Below are positions 44,571-57,033 of a DNA stretch of 64,000 nucleotides, piece after piece. The DNA comes from Siphonodentalium dalli (Eukaryota; Mollusca; Scaphopoda; Gadilida; Siphonodentaliidae), in contig CP136061.1 of NCBI GenBank assembly GCA_032622095.1, positions 237,570,609-237,634,608 on the forward strand, read 5' to 3'. The number at the start of each line of letters is the position of its first letter. Positions within the stretch are counted from its first letter, which is position 1. Below the pieces are notes generated by a model, which was not told the DNA's origin, made no database searches, and saw only the letters and a program-made list of their open reading frames with translations. A program made the translations under genes and the position numbers.

Positions 44571-44761
44571 CAGTAATGCCCTAAGTAATCGACCTCTTAA
44601 CCGCAGCATAATTATGGGTAACTTTTCAGGATTTAGTCGGAAATATGGCTTGTTGCATTCATCGGAAAGCTCTCGGCAACAAGCCATATTTCCGACTAAA
44701 TCCTGAAAAGTTACCCATAATTCTGCTGTGGTTAAGAGGTCGATTACTTAGGGCATTACTG
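44571..44761. mobile_element. 191-bp foldback MITE with TA target duplication
   Basis: Arms of about 87 bp are almost perfectly inverted, around a loop of about 19 bases. Ends are CAGTAATGCCCTAAG and its complement, flanked by TA (44569-44570, 44762-44763). Very few mismatches separate the arms, implying recent origin or correction. It lies about 60 bp upstream of the receptor exon, in its presumed first intron. Confidence 0.85.
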
Positions 44762-44824
44762 TACATCTCTCTATAACGAATCACCAGCGTTTGAACGTAC
44801 CCTCATTGTGTTTTATATATTCAG

Positions 44825-44985
44825 GTCTGATCCGCATCACTGTTTGTGCAACTCCGCCTGATTTCTCAACCGATGCTGAGTCAAGACTTCGTAATGCCAC
44901 GTTGGGGTCTTATGTCAAGGAAATTAGACCGTCGGCTACTACTGCAATCTTGGTTGAATTGTACATGATCACCATAAATGACCTG
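44825..44985 (+). CDS. Exon 2 of a nicotinic-type Cys-loop receptor subunit (single exon)
   Basis: This exon encodes the start of the extracellular ligand-binding domain of a pentameric ligand-gated ion channel. It is preceded by TTTTATATATTCAG (acceptor) and ends at CTG followed by GTAAGTG (donor). The product reads from GLIRITV to ITINDL, with LRNATLGSYVKEIRP and VELYMITINDL matching the L..L...Y....RP and V.....L..I.DL pattern of this family. It begins in phase 1 and ends in phase 0, as I recall for the second exon of CHRNA7-type genes, where the next exon starts DEKNQ. It is 161 bp. I could not find exon 1 (signal peptide) or exon 3 nearby. It could be an isolated or pseudogenic exon, and the subunit type is unknown. 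Confidence 0.7.
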
Positions 44986-47634
44986 GTAAGTGCAATGATA
45001 GCGATACTAATTATAGAAGCTGGCGCTCTTCTATTTGCATATGTTCGTCCAATCTCTACCAGAGCGCACCAGTCATACTTCCTTTCTGACTCTGTCACCG
45101 GCTGGGTACTAGTCTTTGTTTCTATATATAGCATGGGAATTTCCAGCAAAAATGGCGAAACCCGATCGCTCCAAAGTCAAATTTTCTATGTGCTTTGAGA
45201 ACAATTCCCGCACTAAAACATGATGACAGAATGGAACATCAGAGCGGTAGTTTTGTTGCAAATTTTGTTTGATATGTTGTGTGCTTAACAAGGGTAGCAT
45301 GTTGCTCTGTTCGCTTAGTATATATCTTAATATGGCGGAAGTCCATTAAATGTGGGTGAAATGTCGCCGGTAGCAGCGGTCTTACCGAGTCATCAAGGGA
45401 GGTAAACCCTGCATGGGGTTTGAATAAGTTAGCAGCATAGTGCCAGCGTCCAGTCGGGAAATATACCAGTATACAGTATTCCTCAATGGTTACTTTAAAG
45501 ATGGGCTATCTCTTTGTGAACAATTGTTATATAGTAACCGGGGTACAAATTATTAGATGTGAATAGAAGACCCCTGCCTGGAAAAGCTTCTATCGATTAA
45601 TATTGATTATATTTCGAATATTTTCTGGTCTAAAAATGTGCGGTTGTTTAGCTAACGAACAATAGTGGTTACTGCTAACAGGGACCAGCTATTTTATTTT
45701 GTAATTTGTTCACAAATAAACGTTATTTAGACCCATGATCGCTTATAACTATGTAATAAAACAATACAAACAATCAATCTGGGACATTTGACGTTCGGAG
45801 CATAGCTATGGGAACACTCTAATGATCTCTATCGCTATATGGTATCGCCTGAATGGTCTGTTCTAGAAATAGAACAATAAAGTGTTCCACTTAATCATCT
45901 CATTTTATAATAAAATATTCGAAATAAAATCAATATTAATTGATAGAAGCGTTTCCGAACATGGGTCTTTAATTCATATTTATTATTTTATACAGACGAA
46001 ACTATTTCAAAATTGTTATATAAAGAGATAATCCATCTTTAAACATATTTTATTCGCATATAAATAAACAAATGGATCGGTGCACAAGTTATTTCAACGT
46101 ATGTAGCCCCTCTCCTGTATACAAAGTTGTAACAAATACAATAGCGAGTTTGCGATACCCGTCGGACGGGTACTGGTACCGGTAGATCCAGGTAGATCGG
46201 TGAAAATCGTCACGGTCATTTGCGTACTTTGAATGCAGCACATAAAGCGATAGGGATTTGGAACGGGTAGATGTATCCCATTGACTGGTAATCTTTCGCT
46301 AATGTTTTCTCACTCAAAAGTACATTATTTCTACGAAATAACAGTCAGCTATGCATTAATCTATTTATTGCACGATTTCATTGCCAAATCTCATTGATAC
46401 ATTTGTCATTTAAGCCATGTTTTATCTTCAAAGTATCGAGGCGGCTTCTAACACTAAGATAATTATGGAACGCCGATTTGTTTACTGACAACTGTCTTCA
46501 CTCAAGTAATGACATGTTATGATTAAGAGAGTGAGTTGGCGGTGCTATACGCAGTCTCGACACAGGGACGTAAGTATGGGGGGGGGCTCCGCGTTGAGGA
46601 GGTGTGTACACCTTCAAATTCCCAACTATACACCCCCTTAAACCACACCATGCAAACAGAGGTTTGTGCGTAATTCAAATTGTGCACGACGTTGGGCTCT
46701 GACCCCCCCCCCCAACTGATCCTTCACTGTCGTGAATATTATTGTGGACTGTTCTAAATGGATCAGTAGTCTTGTTGCAGAAGTCCTGTGATGGGGGGGG
46801 GTCCACCTTGCCGACCATGCAGTACGAGAACAGTTTTGTAGATATGAACCTGGAAATTGCAAAATCATAACATCTAGTGGTCTAACACCAGGCAAATTCA
46901 CGCCCTGGTTTGTTTTTCACAAATTAATGATCAGTATTGACGAGCCACTGAATGTGGTTAGACCAGGGCATACCAGGTCGACCATGGTTCGGTCTGGTGT
47001 GAGAACGTTTTGAAATCTGAACATGAAAATTGATAAATTATTGACTTTCCTCAAGCTTTACATTTGTTGGATATTTCCAACTTAACTGCTGGCCATATAG
47101 CCCGAATGTTTTTCTACCAAAAGTAGGAATATTTGCAAATGTTGGTCTAAAACTATAAAAAAAATCCCCACTAATACATTTTTGGAAAATCAAACTGAAT
47201 GACAGAATAATTTCAACGTATGTTTTGGTGTGTTAGGTATATGCAATATCCAACTGTTGACAAACGTTGGGGTGATACACCCCACCCTCTCGCCACGTCC
47301 CCTATCGACCCTTTGTGCGTGGGCATAAGTACACCGTGAAAGTGTTACACGATTGAATACAACCGTTCAGTTATTGTACCTTATGTGGTGGTGACTGATT
47401 TCTCATTTTAATATAGATATTTGACTTTTGAACGGACATGGCGCATTTGAACCCCAAGACTGTTGTAGTTGCCGATAGTGACACCAAATACTGATATACA
47501 CACCTCATACTCGGCACAATCTTACCGTCATCAGAGCGACTTTTAGCTGTTTTCTTTGTTTCGCATAGACGTGAAGCAAACGCTCTTTATTCGAACCATA
47601 TAATGAATAGTGTACCATTAAACACCCTTTATAT
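44986..47634. other. Possible intron and gene-free interval
   Basis: No second receptor exon was recognised. Three G or C homopolymer runs lie at 46,578-46,585, 46,704-46,713 and 46,793-46,801. CAATAGCGAGTTTGCGAT near 46,139-46,156 is the reverse complement of 49,269-49,286, so a short dispersed repeat is present in both places. Confidence 0.45.
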
Positions 47635-48622
47635 TTAACAAGTTTGATTTTTATACGCCCGTTTGAAAAAACGGCCGCATTATAGTATTGGTCTGTCCGT
47701 CCGGGCGTCCGGGCGTCCGTCCGTTAACTTGGTTTCCGGATGATAACTTTAGTTAGAGTGAACCAAATTCAATAAAATTTGGTATGTGGGTTTATTAGCC
47801 GAAAAGTAAGTTCAAGTTCAAATTTGGGTTCCGCCCGCCAATTTTCACCGGAGTTATGCCCCTTATGTGACGTTTTTTGACTTAGAAAATCCTTGAAATT
47901 TGTTGTCCGGATGATAACTTTAGTATAGTTTATCGGAATGAATCCAAATTTGGTATATTACTTTCTCCCACCAAAACACAGGTCAAGTTCGAACTTGGGT
48001 TCTGTCCGACCATTGTTGGCAGAGTTATGCCCCTTTTTCGACTCAGAAAATTATGTTTTTCTTATGTTTTTTGGTTTCCGGATGATATCTCGATTTTGGA
48101 ATGTTTATACGCAAAACCCGTTTTTTTTGTGGATTACATATATCGAAATACAGCTAAAGTCCGAATTTCGTTTTAATCCGATAATTTTTTGCGAGAGTTA
48201 TGGCCCCTTTTTTGACGTAATTTGACTTAGAAAATCCCTGAAATTTGTTGTCCGGATGATAACTTTAGTTAGAGTGAACCGATTTCAATCAAATTTGGTA
48301 TGTGGGTTTATTAGGAGAAAAGACGGCTCAAGTTCGAATTTGGGTTCCGTCCACCAATTTTCACCGGAGTTATGCCCCTTATTTGACGTAATTTGACTTA
48401 GAAAATCCCTGAAATTTGTTGTCCGGATGATAACTTTACTAGAGCTTATCGGATTCAATGATAATTTGGTATATTACTTTCTCCCACCAAAACACAGGTC
48501 AAGTTCAAATTTGAGTTCCGTCCGCCAATTTTTACCAGAGTTATGCCCTTTTTTACCAGTTTCCGCCGACCCAAGAGAGGGGGTATTTTGTACGCCCAGT
48601 GTAGCTCTTGTTCTACCTACAT
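47635..48622. repeat. Tandem repeat with GTTATGCCCCTT units (about 190 bp period)
   Basis: Units contain GTCCGGATGATAACTTTAGT, AAATTTGGTATRT, CAAGTTCRAATTTGGGTTCC and GAGTTATGCCCCTT, at about 47,735, 47,905, 48,248 and 48,418. The left edge carries ATACGCCCGTTT then GTCCGTCC reiterations. The right edge reads GTACGCCCAGTGTAGCTCTTG. I associate this style of repeat with molluscan genomes; no search was made. Confidence 0.8.
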
Positions 48623-49547
48623 CCGGGTTTAGACCCAGACAAATATCCAAGTTCTTGTGATGAATATTCCCTTGCCCGACCCTTCGAAAGATTCCAACCC
48701 ATTACCAGTTATATGACTAAATATTCCCCAACTAATATAAGGGGCAATTTCGGTCTTATATCTGACTAAAAGTGCATGCATGTAGGACATTCTTGGACCC
48801 TGGGTCTAAACCAACACATTTTACACCGAATAATGGTTGGATTATTAAATTAGCGTAATTGTATATTTGTGCTATCATAACATATTTTCTCAGTCAGAAA
48901 ATTCCATCTGTTCTAGACGACACTCGAATGGTCTGGGAAATTACTTATGAAAGCTAATTATTGAAAATGTTACCAAAATGAGTCAAAGAAAGACGCCAAC
49001 CCCTTCCACTTTCGCCTCGTCCCTGGTTAATGCAATCCATTATCCACGCAGATGTCCATCATATAACCATAACAGCAAGTATAACGTCGGCCAAGAAAGC
49101 GAATGCGGATAACAATTTCTCTATATCATATATATTGTGCTGCAATTGGCTCACCATACACTACCCGTCGATATGCTTAATTCTACCCGTAAAACAGTTT
49201 GCGATTTCAAAACGTGTACCGGTACGGGTAGCTACCAGTACCCGTACCGGTACCCGTACCCGTTTGAAATCGCAAACTCGCTATTGTTATAGAATGGCAA
49301 GAAGGCGATAACAGAAACATTTGAGAAAAAATTGAGTTTGCATCATTTATGTCGAATAACAACTTTCAGCCGCGTGTGTCTATGGATTACCAATTAAGAC
49401 GAGTACAGAAATATGTCCATCTGTGTCTGTTGTGACATTTAGGAAGTATGTCAAATAATTATACATTTCAAGGCTATATGACTCAAACATTAGACTGTAA
49501 TGCTAATTTCGCGCTCCGCTGTTTCCCCTCTGCTTTTCGGCGAATTG
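48623..49547. other. Gene-free interval with ACCGGT/ACCCGT repeats
   Basis: Short ACCCGTACCGGT reiterations lie at 49,216-49,262, followed by the inverted partner of 46,139-46,156. No supported gene; the 93-codon frame at 49,030 runs into the reiterations. Confidence 0.5.
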
Positions 49548-50060
49548 CGCGATTTGACCTTGAATTGACCATTTTGAAGGTCAAGGTCATGTCGGGGTCA
49601 CGGTTTGACCCGTCCAAAACACTCCCGGACAAAAGTAACCTTAGGTATCAAATTTCGTCGAAATCCCTACAAAATTCGCGATTTGACCTTGAATTGACAA
49701 TTTTGAAGGTCAAGGTCAGGTCGGGGTCACGATTTGACCCGTTCAAAACACCCCCCGGACAAAAGTATCCCATGGTATCATATTTCGTCGAAATCCGTCC
49801 GTTTCACCCGATTTGACCTTGAATTGACCTTTTTGAAGGTCAAGGTCAGGTCGGGGTAACGATTTGACCCGTCCAAAAGACTCCCCGGACGAAAGTACCT
49901 TAGGTATCATATTTCGTCGAAATCCGTCCCGTTTTACCCGATTTGACCTTGAATTTACCTTTTTGAAGGTCAAGGTCAGGTCGGGGTCACGATTTGACCC
50001 GTCCAAAACACTCCCTGGACAAAATTAACCCGAGGTATCAAATTTCGTCAAAATCCGTCT
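49548..50060. repeat. Four-unit tandem repeat (about 125 bp) rich in AGGTCA half-sites
   Basis: Each unit carries GATTTGACCTTGAATTGACC, then GAAGGTCAAGGTCAGGTCGG, GGGTCACGATTTGACCCGT, CCGGACAAAAGTA and ATTTCGTCGAAATCC. Units start at about 49,551, 49,679, 49,809 and 49,937. A CAGACAGACAGA tail follows at 50,089. The 122-codon plus and 87-codon minus frames are by-products. Confidence 0.85.
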
Positions 50061-50721
50061 GGCAGTTTTCCCGGCCATAGCTAACACACAGACAGACAGA
50101 AGTCCCAAAATATATATTAGATCAATGTAGAGATTCCTGTTTCGCCTGGGCGTTTATTTATAGAAATGGGAATTTTTGGGACGGATTTAAAAGTCGAACT
50201 GCGACCCGGAGGCCGAGTCCGGTAAAAGGTGTATTTGGGAATTTCAATTTCGTTTATTGTCCTTTACATTATTATGTCAATAATTTTTATTTTTGGTTTG
50301 TGACAAGCTATGTCAATTACAAATAAAAGAAATGAAAAAGATAATTTGTAAGTCTTATATTTCAACTTTTATAGACATTTTTCGTTCTGCATCCCACTGG
50401 GGTTGTGGTCGGAGACGACCGAGTCGGCTGCCGGTTCGTTAATTAGGTGCTGGTTGTTATTGTTATTTTAACGGTATTCTGAGTTGGTCATTCGCGAAAC
50501 CAATATATTCTATATTCTATAATTACAATCATGGGTATATAATATATTATCTTGAGCGAGCGCGTTACCATTTCTGACAATGGTTTTCTTGTCTTAAAGG
50601 CACGTGAGGCCTTAGTTGTCGAAAATATTCATATTTGTTCTAATCACCGTAAACAGAAAAACATTAAAACGCATACAGTTTCGTTCATATATACCATCAC
50701 GTATGCAGCAGGTTATCGTAA
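50061..50721. other. Gene-free interval
   Basis: AT-rich sequence with no supported gene, ending at the TAA that flanks the large palindrome. Confidence 0.5.
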
Positions 50722-53700
50722 TAGTTAGGGAGCCCGCATATGTTCCATTTACACTTTTGCGTACAAAAGGTTTGACCCCCTAAAGTTGGTACCAATAATG
50801 GAACATTCTGAAAAACCGATTTCTTAAGTTGCGCATTCCTGGGGTTTAGGGGCTGCTGAACCCCAAAAAGTGCCAAAAATCACTTCTATTTACACTTCCG
50901 CGTACATCGATGAATTTTGGTTTGATGATACTCCTAAGTGTACTGATTAAGAAAACACAACTTAAGAAAGGGATTTTCCTGGGGTTTTCAGATAAGAAAG
51001 GGGGTCCCATGCTGAACCCCAAAACGTGATTTTTCCCCTTTTTTTACACTTTCGCGTACATCCATAATTTTTGGTCTCAAAGTACTTAGATATATACTAA
51101 TTATAAAAACACAACTTAAGAAGCAACTTTTCCTGGGGTTTTAAGATAAGAAGGGGGTCATCGGGTCACCCCTCAAAACGTAAAAAATCACTTTTATTTA
51201 CATTATTGCATTCGTCCAACGTGTGTGTATGTGCGTACACTCCTGGAACGTTGCACTATTACAACCAATACATCCCTAAATCGATACGATCAACTTAAGA
51301 AATATATATTCATGTCGTTTTCTGATAAGAACGAGACTTGTTACCCCCCCCCCCTCCCCCCACACAACACGATCCATTTTCTAGAACTATAAGTGAGCCA
51401 GTTTTATGAAAATTATAGCGGGAAAATCTAGTAAAATGTATACAAATGGATATATATTCGTGAAGCTAAGACATAATGACACTTTTTTGGGCCAGAATTG
51501 AAACTCACCATCCAAGATGGCCGCCAAAATGGCCGCCGGAAGTTGAAAATATGACATTTTTTCACAAATATCTTCTAGACCAATTCATGCTGCTTGGAAC
51601 TGGTTGAGTAATGCAACTTTATTTTGTATTTTGTATATTAAACTGATCATTGGAGCAATTAAATATGCATTTATTGGGGTCCTAACCCCTTCCGATCCCT
51701 CAAAAATTTGATTGTACAGAATGCGGTATAAAATTTCACACACAAAAATCACAATTGGGATTCTAGTCATATTTCAACAAGAAATGTACAGAACTTTGTA
51801 ATGTGAGTGAGGCATATCATTGCCTATGCATATTCCAAATCACTGGAACCAAAATTCTTACTTTGGCTCAAAATGGCTGCCAATATGGCCGCCAAAATAT
51901 GGAAAATGGTAAATATTACACCAGCGTGTCCTGCAATCGCTTACAAGTTGTGTTGATGTATAACATTGGCCATTCTGCATTCTATACATTGAATACTAAC
52001 ATGTCTGATGCACCATGGTTAATTGTTACTATTTTCACCACTGACATCGTCAAAAATATTGGACTTTTCTCTAAAAAAACTTTACATAAATATTGGCAAA
52101 AATTCAGTTTTCAGGTTTGGACCATTTTTTCAGGTAAAATATAACTATCTTTGGATTGAAAGGTGTTTATTGTTTTGGTCTATCTTAAATGTGTCACACT
52201 ACGGTGTTTATAGACCAAATTGCTCAAGATGGCTTCCAAAATGGCAACCAAATTTGTAAAATGCTAATTTTTTACATATATCCCGAACATTCTCTGCATT
52301 ATCCGAAAAGGTAGCAAATTGTGACTCACTTGGTTATTATACGTGTTAGTTAATTAACTGACAACTACATGTTCTATTCCCAGTTGTCCCAGCTCCGTAT
52401 GGGGCATGACAAATTCATTTTAATGTATGTAATTTTGCCGAGAACCTCTTTTGTGATTTTGGCCATATTTATTGAAAGGAAATGGGCAAACTTTGAGACA
52501 GAACTGAGATGGACCATAATCTTTGGCTATTCTGGTCCATTATGATAAAAAAAAATGTCTACAGGATACAGTGTGGATGCCAAGATCGTAGCCAGGGAGT
52601 TACTCTGTGATCATATGTGAGGTGAATAGGTCTGCAGGGAGTTATTGTATGTCATGACTGATGTGAGTAGGTATACAATGAGTGACTATATGGTTATAAG
52701 TGGGTTGTCCATGGTAAGATGCATCTATGTATACAGGGAGAGGTCATGGTCAGGTGTGAGGTGAATCGGTATGCATGGGGTGACTGTATGGTGTATATCC
52801 AGTACGGGTGCATCCGGTGTGCCTGTATGGTCATTGGTGTGGTGAATGGATATAGCTACATGGTCATATATGTGTTGATTATGTATATATGGAGTGAATG
52901 TAAGGTCATGGGTGGGATGTACATGTGTTGTCTGTATGATCATGGATTGGTTGTGTGGATAAATAGGTAGTGATTTTATGGTTACGGGTAATGTGTATAG
53001 GTATACACGGAATGACTGTACGGCCATGATTGAATATGAATACCTGGAGTAAGCTGGGTGGACATTATCGATCGTGTGGGTACATAGGAAGTGTCCTTGT
53101 GGTAACGGGTGGGATGTATATTTATATATATCGTGGATGTATTACCATTGGTGGGTGTATAGGACTTAGCTGTATTATCATGGATGGCGTGTATGATTAT
53201 ACAGTGAATTGCTGAATTGTCATGTGTGAGGTGTATATGCAAGGATGGGTTGTTTGAGTGGTCGTATGTGCGGGTTTTTTTGTATATCTGGAAGGGCTGA
53301 ATGGCCATTAGTGAGGGTTACATGTATACCTGGAGTGAATCTATGGTCTAGGGTGGGCTGCATATGTATATCGAGTGGTTATATGACTATGTGTGTCGAA
53401 TAGGTATACAGGTAGTGAATGTATGGTTAATGGTGAGATGAGTACATGTAGGTATACAAGTAGTGACTGTATGATCATAAATGTAATGAAAATCTATACA
53501 GGGGGTGACAGGCGTATGAGTATACATGTACCTGGTGTTCCTGTTTGGTGACTCGTGTCGGTATCGCCATGTGTATACCAGTACACACACGTGTTGCTTT
53601 ATTGTCATGGGCGAGGGATATGTGTATATAGCGAGTGGCTATATGGTCATGGATGCGGTGCATATGCATACATGGAGTGACTATACTGACATGGCTGGGT

Positions 53701-56700
53701 GTATTAGTATATATTGAGTGGCTATTCGGATATGGTGTGACAAATAGGGATACAGGGATTGCCATGGCCAATGTTGGGGTGAATATGAATACAAGGATTG
53801 ACCACGATCGTGTATGAATGTTTTGAATAGGTACACACGGGGTGACTATATGGCCATAGGTCAGGTGAAGGAATATACCAGGTAACATGTGTGAGGGTAT
53901 GCGTATGAAGCGAGTGGCTATATGGCCATTGGTGATGTGCATATGTATACCGGAATGACTTTATGGTCATTGTTGTGGTGTTGATGTATATATTGATTGT
54001 CCATTTGACCATGCGTTTGGAGAATAGGTATACAGGGGATGACCTTATGGCCAATGGTGAGATGAATGGGTATACATGGAGTGACTATATGGTTATGGGT
54101 CATGTTTAGGAGTATACCCAGTGTGCCTGCATTGTGACGCGTGGCTGTATGGTCATCAGTGGTCATGGGCCAGGTGTACATGTATACAGTGAGTAACTAT
54201 ATTGTTATGTCTGTGGTGTTTATGTATATATGTAATGACTGTGTGATAATGGTTGGCTATCGCTTTCCACGATATGACATGACCTCTCTGTTGATTAACA
54301 TATCCTTGAGTTATTGTGGAAAGCGATAGCCACCCAAGGTACACATGTACAACCCACCCATTACCACAGTCACTCCATATGTACATAAACACTACACAAA
54401 TGACAACATATTCACCCACTTTATACACGTACATGTACTAGTACACCTGATCATACAGCCATACTTGGTTATACCCGTACATACCACAAATGACGATACA
54501 GCCACGAGTCATGAACACCAGGTATACACCTACACCCGACCATATAGTCACTCTATGTATACATATTCACTACATTCACGATCATACAGTCACTCATTGT
54601 ATACATATTCACATCAACGTGGACCATACAGCCACTACATGTATACCTATTCGCCAAACCCATGACCATGGAGTCAATCCAGGTATACATATGCACATCA
54701 CCAATGGTGAGCCCTTCCAGATATACCAATATCCGCACATACGACCACTCATAAGTTCCATACTTGCCATACTCATACACACCATCCATGATACTAAACC
54801 TACTCTCCATACACCACCAATGATAACACATCCACAACATATATAAATATACGTCCCACCGTTACCAACAGGGAACTCCCTATATACCAACACATCATTC
54901 ATGACCATAGAATAACTCCCTGTATACCTATTATCCTCATCTATGATCATAACTCCCTGGCTACCATCTTGGCTTCCACCCTGTATCCAGTTGATAAATT
55001 GTTATCATAATGGGCCAGAATACCCACATATCATGGTTCATCTCAGTTCAGTCTCAAAGTTCTGCCCATTTCCTTTCAATGATATGGTTCTCCGCAAAAT
55101 TCCATACTGCAACTTTAAAATGAATTGGTCATGCCCCATACGGAACTGGGACAAACATAATAGAACGTAGTTGTCAGTTAATTACATTGTAACTAACACG
55201 TACAATAACAAAGTGAGTCACAATTTGCCACTTTTTTCGGATAACGCAGAGAATAATATTCGGGATATGTTAACTTTTAACTTTTTACAAATTTGGTTGC
55301 CATTTTGGAAGCCATCTTGAGCAATTTAGTCTATAAACACCGTAGTATGACACATTTAAGATAGACCAAAACAATAAACACCTTTCAATCCAAAGATAGT
55401 TACATTTTACTTGAACAAATGGTCGAACCCTGAAAAGTGAATTCTTGCCGATATTTGTGTCCAATATTTCTGGTAAATGTCAGTGGTGACAATAGTAAAA
55501 ATGATCCATGGTGCATCAGACATGTTAGTATGCAATGTATAGAAAAGAGATTAGCCAATTGTGTACATCAACCACAACTTGTAAGCGATTGCAGGACACC
55601 CTGGGGCAATATTTACCATTTTCCATATTTTAGCGGCCATTTTCGCATTTTGTGCCAAGGTAAGATTTATGGTTCCAGAGATTTGGAATATTCATAGGTA
55701 ATGATATGCCTCACTTTCTTTTCATTTCTTGTTGAAATATGACTAGAATCCCAATTGTGATTTTTTGTAAAAGTTTGTACTGCGTTCTGTAAAATCGAAT
55801 TTTTTAGGGATTGGAAGGGGTTAGGACCCCAATAAATGCATATTTAATTGCTCCAATGATCAGTTAATATAAAAAACACAAAATAAGGTTGCATTACTCA
55901 ACCAGTTCCAAACAGCATGAATTGATCTAGAAGATATTTGTGAAAAAATGTCATATTTTCAACATTCGGCGGCCATTTTGGCGGCCATCTTGGATGGTGA
56001 GTTTCAATTTTGGCCCAAAAAAGTGTCATTATGTCTTAGCTTCACGAAAATATATACATTTGTATACATTTTAATAGATTTTCGCGCTATAATTTTCATA
56101 AAACTGGCTCACTTACAGTTCTAGAAAATGGATCGTGTTGTGGTTTGGGGGGGGGGGGTAACAAGTCTCGTTCTTATCAGAAAACGACATGAATATATAT
56201 TTCTTAAGTTGATCGTATCGATTTAGGGATGTATTGGTTGTAATAGTGCAACGTTCCATGGGTGTACGCACATACACACACGTTGGACGAATGCAATCAT
56301 GTAAATAAAAGTGATTTTTTACGTTTTGAGGGGTGACCCGATGACCCCCTTCTTATCTTAAAACCCCAGGAAAAGTTGCTTCTTAAGTTGTGTTTTTATA
56401 ATTAGTATATATCAAAGTACTTTGAGACCAAAAATTATGGATGTACGCGAAAGTGTAAAAAAAAGGGAAAAATCACGTTTTGGGGTTCAGCATGGGACCC
56501 CCTTTCTTATCTGAAAACCCCAGGAAAATCCCTTTCTTAAGTTGTGTTTTCTTAATCAGTACACTTAGGAGTATCATCAAACCAAAATTCATCGATGTAC
56601 GCGGAAGTGTAAATAGAAGTGATTTTTGGCACTTTTTGGGGTTCAGCGGCCCCTAAACCCCAGGAATGCGCAACTTAAGAAATCTGTTTTTCAGAATGTT

Positions 56701-56780
56701 CCATTATTGGTACCAACTTTAGGGGGTCAAACCTTTTGTACGCAAAAGTGTAAATGGGACATATGCGGGCTCCCTAACTA
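50722..56780. mobile_element. 6.06-kb near-palindromic foldback element (element Y)
   Basis: Ends are TAGTTAGGGAGCCCGCATATG at the left and its complement at the right, with TAA on both outer sides (50719-50721, 56781-56783), a possible 3-bp target duplication. Arms of about 1.9 kb (50,722-52,640 and 54,930-56,780) are inverted copies throughout. The arms contain three to four diverged units of about 175 bp (TTTACACTTTCGCGTACATC) and three of about 360 bp (AAGATGGCCGCC). The core is a minisatellite meeting at a small hairpin. No protein-coding frame. A TWA duplication would fit PIF/Harbinger-type mobilisation, but this is tentative. Confidence 0.85.
52560..54960. repeat. Inverted minisatellite core of element Y
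   Basis: Degenerate units of about 45 bp with GGTATACAGGGAGTGACTAT and GGTCATGGGTGAGGTG motifs run forward from 52,560 to 54,245 and inverted from 54,335 to 54,960. At the turning point a perfect 17-bp-arm hairpin, TGGCTATCGCTTTCCAC (54254-54270) with 54316-54332, forms the apex. The left side is about 1.1 kb longer. The many 60-150-codon frames here are periodicity artefacts. Confidence 0.85.
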
Positions 56781-57033
56781 TAAAGACCTACTATATTTTA
56801 CCTAAGCAAGAGCCTGATTGTGTTACAGAAGACAGCACAATGCTACTGGCTAATCACACACAAATTGCATAAATGCTCTTTATTAGTTCCATATCAGGAA
56901 TTCACCAACAAAAAACGCTCTTTATGTTTACTATCATAATATAAACAAACACCAGAAAAGTAACTTTTTATGCTTTTGTTTACATAACAATGGTCAAACA
57001 TTTGACAATAACATACTGTTTATGCGATATTTC

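Noticed and set aside
52719-54846. Many 60-155-codon frames in the minisatellite core
   Set aside because: They overlap on both strands and reflect a repeat unit of about 45 bp that happens to lack stops.
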